DNA from: Nostoc cf. commune SO-36
GTDB lineage: Bacteria; Cyanobacteriota; Cyanobacteriia; Cyanobacteriales; Nostocaceae
Reading direction: 5' to 3'
Assembly: GCF_023734775.1 (NCBI RefSeq)
Contig: NZ_AP025732.1
Span: 5,144,501-5,208,500, forward strand
Length of the DNA: 64,000 nt
In this document: positions 61,591 through 64,000 of the stretch, piece by piece
How positions within the stretch are numbered: position 1 is the stretch's first letter
Layout of the letters: every line of letters begins with the position of its first letter
Notes under the pieces: model-generated
Database searches by the model: none
Told to the model about the DNA's origin: nothing
What the model saw: the letters and a program-made list of their open reading frames with translations, nothing else
Program-made: the position numbers and the translations under genes

Positions 61591-62832
61591 ATGGAAACTA
61601 TAATTTTTCTTTGCAACGGCGAAGCAGAATATGACCACCCTGAAAAAGGAGTCATTAAAAATATGGAACTTCCTGGTTTAATAAAATCAGAGATTGCGTC
61701 AGGAGAATACTATGAAACACCCTGGAGTTGTGGAAATTCCAAATTTATAGAAGTTGGGGATAGAGCCTATTTTAAGAGAAGTGGAAATATTGGTAATGAA
61801 CCTATTGGCTTTATTGCTGCTGGTTATGTGATTGCAGCACCAGAAACTCAACAACTCAAGACTTTAGATAAATATAAACATTTAGATTTAAGTGCAGCAT
61901 ATATATTTGATTCTGCTGGATGTTTTTTCGTTTGCATTAAAATAGATTCAGTTGTTGACTTTGATTTACCTCTGGAACAAAAGAATTTAAGAAAATTACC
62001 TCAATTTCAAGGTATCAATTTTAACTTTGGAGGCAGTGGTTGTAGATTTAATAGTAAAGCTGCTTCCTCTTTGGATTCAGAATGGAAGGAACATTCTCTC
62101 AAATACCAAAGGTTAGAAAAAGGGCGAAGACTTGTTGACGTATTTGTGGAGCAAGGGGATGACTGGAAGAAAAAAAAGGACTATCAAGCTGCAATTGATG
62201 CTTATCAACGAGCTTTAGAAGTTGATCCAAAAGATGGCAAAGCAATTGAGAGAATAAAGAATTGTAAATCAATTTTGAATAGGGAGAGGGAGATATCTAA
62301 GCCTCCAAAACCAATAGAACCGCAGCCTGAAAAATCATCTCTGGCGAAGACATCGCCAGAGATGAAGGAACTATTACCTGCCAGAGAAGAGCTTGATAAG
62401 GAAAATTTCTTCACTTTTACAAGTGATACCGAGGCTCGTCAAAAAATTGCTGTATCAATAGTTAGGAGGCAGGGTCAATCACAGTTTCGTCAATCTTTGC
62501 TGAAAGCCTATTCTTGCAAATGTGCAATTACAAATTTTGATGCTGAGGCTGCACTTGAAGCTGCCCACATTATTCCTTATATTGAAACGGAAAATAATCA
62601 TCCGTCAAATGGTTTGTTGTTACGTGCTGACTTACATACCTTATTTGATTTAAACCTCATTGTTATCGATCCAAAAACAATGAAGGTACATATTTCCCCT
62701 CTTCTCAAAGAAACTGAATATAAAACAATCGATGGTAAAGAGATACGAGTTCCAAAAGATGAAACGTGCCGTCCCAACCAAGAATTTTTGAAGCAGAGGT
62801 TGCAGCAGTGTAAATGGCATCAAAATATTTAG
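61591..62832 (+). CDS. EVE-like reader, TPR and HNH nuclease fusion (candidate modification-dependent restriction enzyme)
   Basis: The 413-residue protein starts at ATG 61591. The N-terminal about 175 residues (METIIFLCNGEAEYDH, then KFIEVGDRAYFKRSGN and PIGFIAAGYVIAAPE) resemble the EVE/PUA-like domain that reads modified bases, where a GDRxxxxR...GxxGxGxV pattern is typical. Residues about 185-235 form a TPR (GDDWKKKKDYQAAIDAYQRALEVDP). After a Lys/Pro-rich linker comes a C-terminal HNH_2-type nuclease (about 300-405): LKAYSCKCAITNFDAEAALEAAHIIPYIE, then NHPSNGLLLRADLHTLFDLNLIVID. EVE-HNH fusions are known type IV restriction enzymes. The TPR between them is unusual. No methylase gene adjoins it. 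Confidence 0.75.
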   Translation: METIIFLCNGEAEYDHPEKGVIKNMELPGLIKSEIASGEYYETPWSCGNSKFIEVGDRAYFKRSGNIGNEPIGFIAAGYVIAAPETQQLKTLDKYKHLDLSAAYIFDSAGCFFVCIKIDSVVDFDLPLEQKNLRKLPQFQGINFNFGGSGCRFNSKAASSLDSEWKEHSLKYQRLEKGRRLVDVFVEQGDDWKKKKDYQAAIDAYQRALEVDPKDGKAIERIKNCKSILNREREISKPPKPIEPQPEKSSLAKTSPEMKELLPAREELDKENFFTFTSDTEARQKIAVSIVRRQGQSQFRQSLLKAYSCKCAITNFDAEAALEAAHIIPYIETENNHPSNGLLLRADLHTLFDLNLIVIDPKTMKVHISPLLKETEYKTIDGKEIRVPKDETCRPNQEFLKQRLQQCKWHQNI

Positions 62833-62911
62833 CCTAAATAAATTCAGTTATTTTGTTCGAAAGTACTTGTATATTTAAGTTAGAGAATGACAAGCTTGAT
62901 TTATCTAAATT

Positions 62912-63055
62912 ATGAATTTCAAAAAATTCGGTCAGTTTTCGTCAGTGCGTATTGGTATATATTATCGGGCGCTTGCTGTAAAAGAAGATGATAATTTTGT
63001 ATGGTTTTGGATTGGATCGCATCCAGAATATGACAGATTGCTAAGTGGTGGATAG
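62912..63055 (+). pseudogene. RelE/ParE-like toxin C-terminal fragment
   Basis: A 47-codon frame encodes FSSVRIGIYYRALAVKEDDNFVWFWIGSHPEYDRLLSG, the C-terminal half of a small type II toxin-like (RelE/HigB-type) protein, in which SVRIGLYYRALG...VWFWIGSHxxYDxLL is conserved. The N-terminal half, including most of the fold, is missing or out of frame (the KFGQ stretch aligns only after a shift). It is a relic of a toxin-antitoxin module; no antitoxin gene is present. Confidence 0.6.
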
Positions 63056-63106
63056 CGTTCTAACATTGCATAAGAGCAGCCTAACTGATAACTCATAATA
63101 CAGAGT

Positions 63107-63601
63107 ATGGAACTATACTTAATTCGTCATGGCATTGCCGAAGACAAGGGATTAGGCATTAAGGATGAAGAGCGCAGCCTTACCAAGGAAGGAAGGCAAA
63201 AAACTGAGAAAGTTGCCCAGAAACTTGTTAAATTGGGATTAAAGTTTGATTTGATTCTCAGCAGCCCCTTAGTGCGGGCCCGCCAAACGGCTGATATCCT
63301 GATAGCAGAAAAACTAAGCGCCCAGTTAGAGGAATCTAGCCACCTTGTCCATGATGGTCAACTTTCTAGTTGGCTAAAAGACTGGTTAGAGCCAAGAAAT
63401 TATTCCCAAAATACTCAACTGGCACTGGTTGGACACGAACCAGATTTGACCAATTGGGCAGAAATTCTCCTATGGGGGGAAGTCAAAGAAAGCTTAGTCT
63501 TGAAAAAAGCAGGTATGATTGGGATAAAACTACCAGAAACAGGTTCTCCTTTGGGTCGTAGTCAGATGTTTTGGTTGACACCACCCAAGTACCTGCTATA
63601 A
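63107..63601 (+). CDS. sixA: Phosphohistidine phosphatase SixA
   Basis: The 164-residue protein has the histidine-phosphatase RHG motif at LIRHGIAEDKG (residues 5-15), SLTKEGRQKTEKVAQKL, SSPLVRARQTADIL, the second catalytic His in LALVGHEPDLTNWAEILLWG. SixA dephosphorylates phosphohistidine proteins (in E. coli, PTSNtr and ArcB signalling). Length is normal. The start ATG at 63107 gives MELYLIRHG. The next gene on the same strand is citrate synthase. Confidence 0.94.
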   Translation: MELYLIRHGIAEDKGLGIKDEERSLTKEGRQKTEKVAQKLVKLGLKFDLILSSPLVRARQTADILIAEKLSAQLEESSHLVHDGQLSSWLKDWLEPRNYSQNTQLALVGHEPDLTNWAEILLWGEVKESLVLKKAGMIGIKLPETGSPLGRSQMFWLTPPKYLL

Positions 63602-63709
63602 CAGTTTTTCAACATTTTCGATTGTTGTTAGAACGGCTACTGTTATGGCGACAATAAATTTCTGGTAAGTTAGCTTGATCAGATATTTCAAAAAGTAAAT
63701 GGTGTTGCC

Positions 63710-64000
63710 ATGATGGTGTGCGAATACAAGCCTGGTTTAGAAGGCATTCCCGCCGCTCAATCAAGTATCAGCTATGTTGATGGGCAAAAGGGAATACTAG
63801 AATATCGTGGCATTCGGATTGAAGAACTAGCAGAAAAAAGTACATTCCTAGAAACTGCTTATCTCTTAATCTGGGGCGAACTGCCAAGCAAGGAAGAACT
63901 AAAAACATTTGAGCATGAAGTTCGTTTCCACAGGCGAATAAAGTACCGCATTCGGGACATGATGAAATGCTTTCCAGAAAGCGGCCACCCAATGGATGCC
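63710..64000 (+). CDS. gltA: Citrate synthase, partial (N-terminal part)
   Basis: The 97 codons present read MMVCEYKPGLEGIPAAQSSISYVDGQKGILEYRGIRIEELAEKSTFLETAYLLIWGELPS and on to KCFPESGHPMDA, the N-terminal region of type II citrate synthase, which condenses acetyl-CoA and oxaloacetate in the tricarboxylic acid pathway. The segment GKGILEYRGIRIEELA-type and LLxWGELP are the usual family starts. The gene runs off the right edge of the window. Two adjacent ATGs at 63710 and 63713 are possible starts. Confidence 0.95.
   Translation, partial: MMVCEYKPGLEGIPAAQSSISYVDGQKGILEYRGIRIEELAEKSTFLETAYLLIWGELPSKEELKTFEHEVRFHRRIKYRIRDMMKCFPESGHPMDA

Overview
The window is chromosomal DNA of a cyanobacterium, most likely a filamentous Nostoc/Anabaena-type (Nostocales) species. 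The evidence is a psbA gene for photosystem II D1, very many HIP1 octamers (GCGATCGC), short tandem heptamer repeats typical of Nostoc, a giant HstK-type Ser/Thr-kinase/histidine-kinase hybrid, STAND and Ser/Thr kinase signalling genes, and loose gene packing with many MITE-like repeats. Most genes are single or in pairs, on both strands.

Layout. 0-8 kb: urease chaperone ureE, a small hydrophobic protein, ssb, an FAD monooxygenase, a MalK-type ABC ATPase and the cytochrome bd oxidase pair cydA-cydB. 8-16.5 kb: a 21-bp minisatellite, an alpha/beta-hydrolase without its nucleophile, a nucleotidyltransferase/phosphomannomutase fusion, a membrane glycosyltransferase and a Ser/Thr kinase. 16.5-21.3 kb: a DUF3365-type haem sensor divergent from a PhnD-like lipoprotein, then rsmI, a PfkB kinase and cysQ. 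21.3-26.5 kb: secreted cyanobacterial proteins mixed with relics of IS1, a tyrosine recombinase and a MITE. 26.7-32.4 kb: psbA, tRNA-Ala(CGC) with transposon-end-like repeats at its 3' side, a HAD hydrolase/methyltransferase pair, and an RtcB RNA ligase carrying an intein. 33-41 kb: SDR, 5-oxoprolinase-type hyuA and hyuB separated by an antisense GNAT gene, a hydrolase, an AhpD-like protein, a 2Fe-2S protein and an NTF2-like protein. 41-51 kb: the HstK hybrid kinase, a nucleotidyltransferase, and a pRiA4b-ORF3-like gene cut in two by a complete IS66 element with an 8-bp target duplication. 51-64 kb: cobO, a peptidoglycan-binding protein, a STAND ATPase, a 2'-5' RNA ligase, tRNA-Leu(UAG), alanine racemase, an HNH protein, a DHH phosphoesterase, a DUF29 protein, a candidate EVE-TPR-HNH restriction-like nuclease, sixA and the start of citrate synthase.

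A striking general feature is that at least nine otherwise well-preserved genes (cydB, the GMP/PMM fusion, the glycosyltransferase, the DUF3365 sensor, a hypothetical at 24.3 kb, the hydrolase at 38 kb, the NTF2-like gene, the peptidoglycan-binding gene and alr) are each broken by one single-base indel, mostly in a homopolymer. Undoing the indel restores the full family sequence. Either the assembly carries homopolymer errors or the genome is in early decay; sequence alone cannot decide, although a broken alr and broken cydB favour sequencing error.

The most interesting candidates for follow-up are the two 19-bp repeats beside tRNA-Ala that resemble ends of Tn7-like/CAST transposons, the RtcB intein with an HNH domain and a C2H2 finger, the modification-reader/TPR/HNH protein, and the minisatellite that reads as a heptad coiled coil in several frames.
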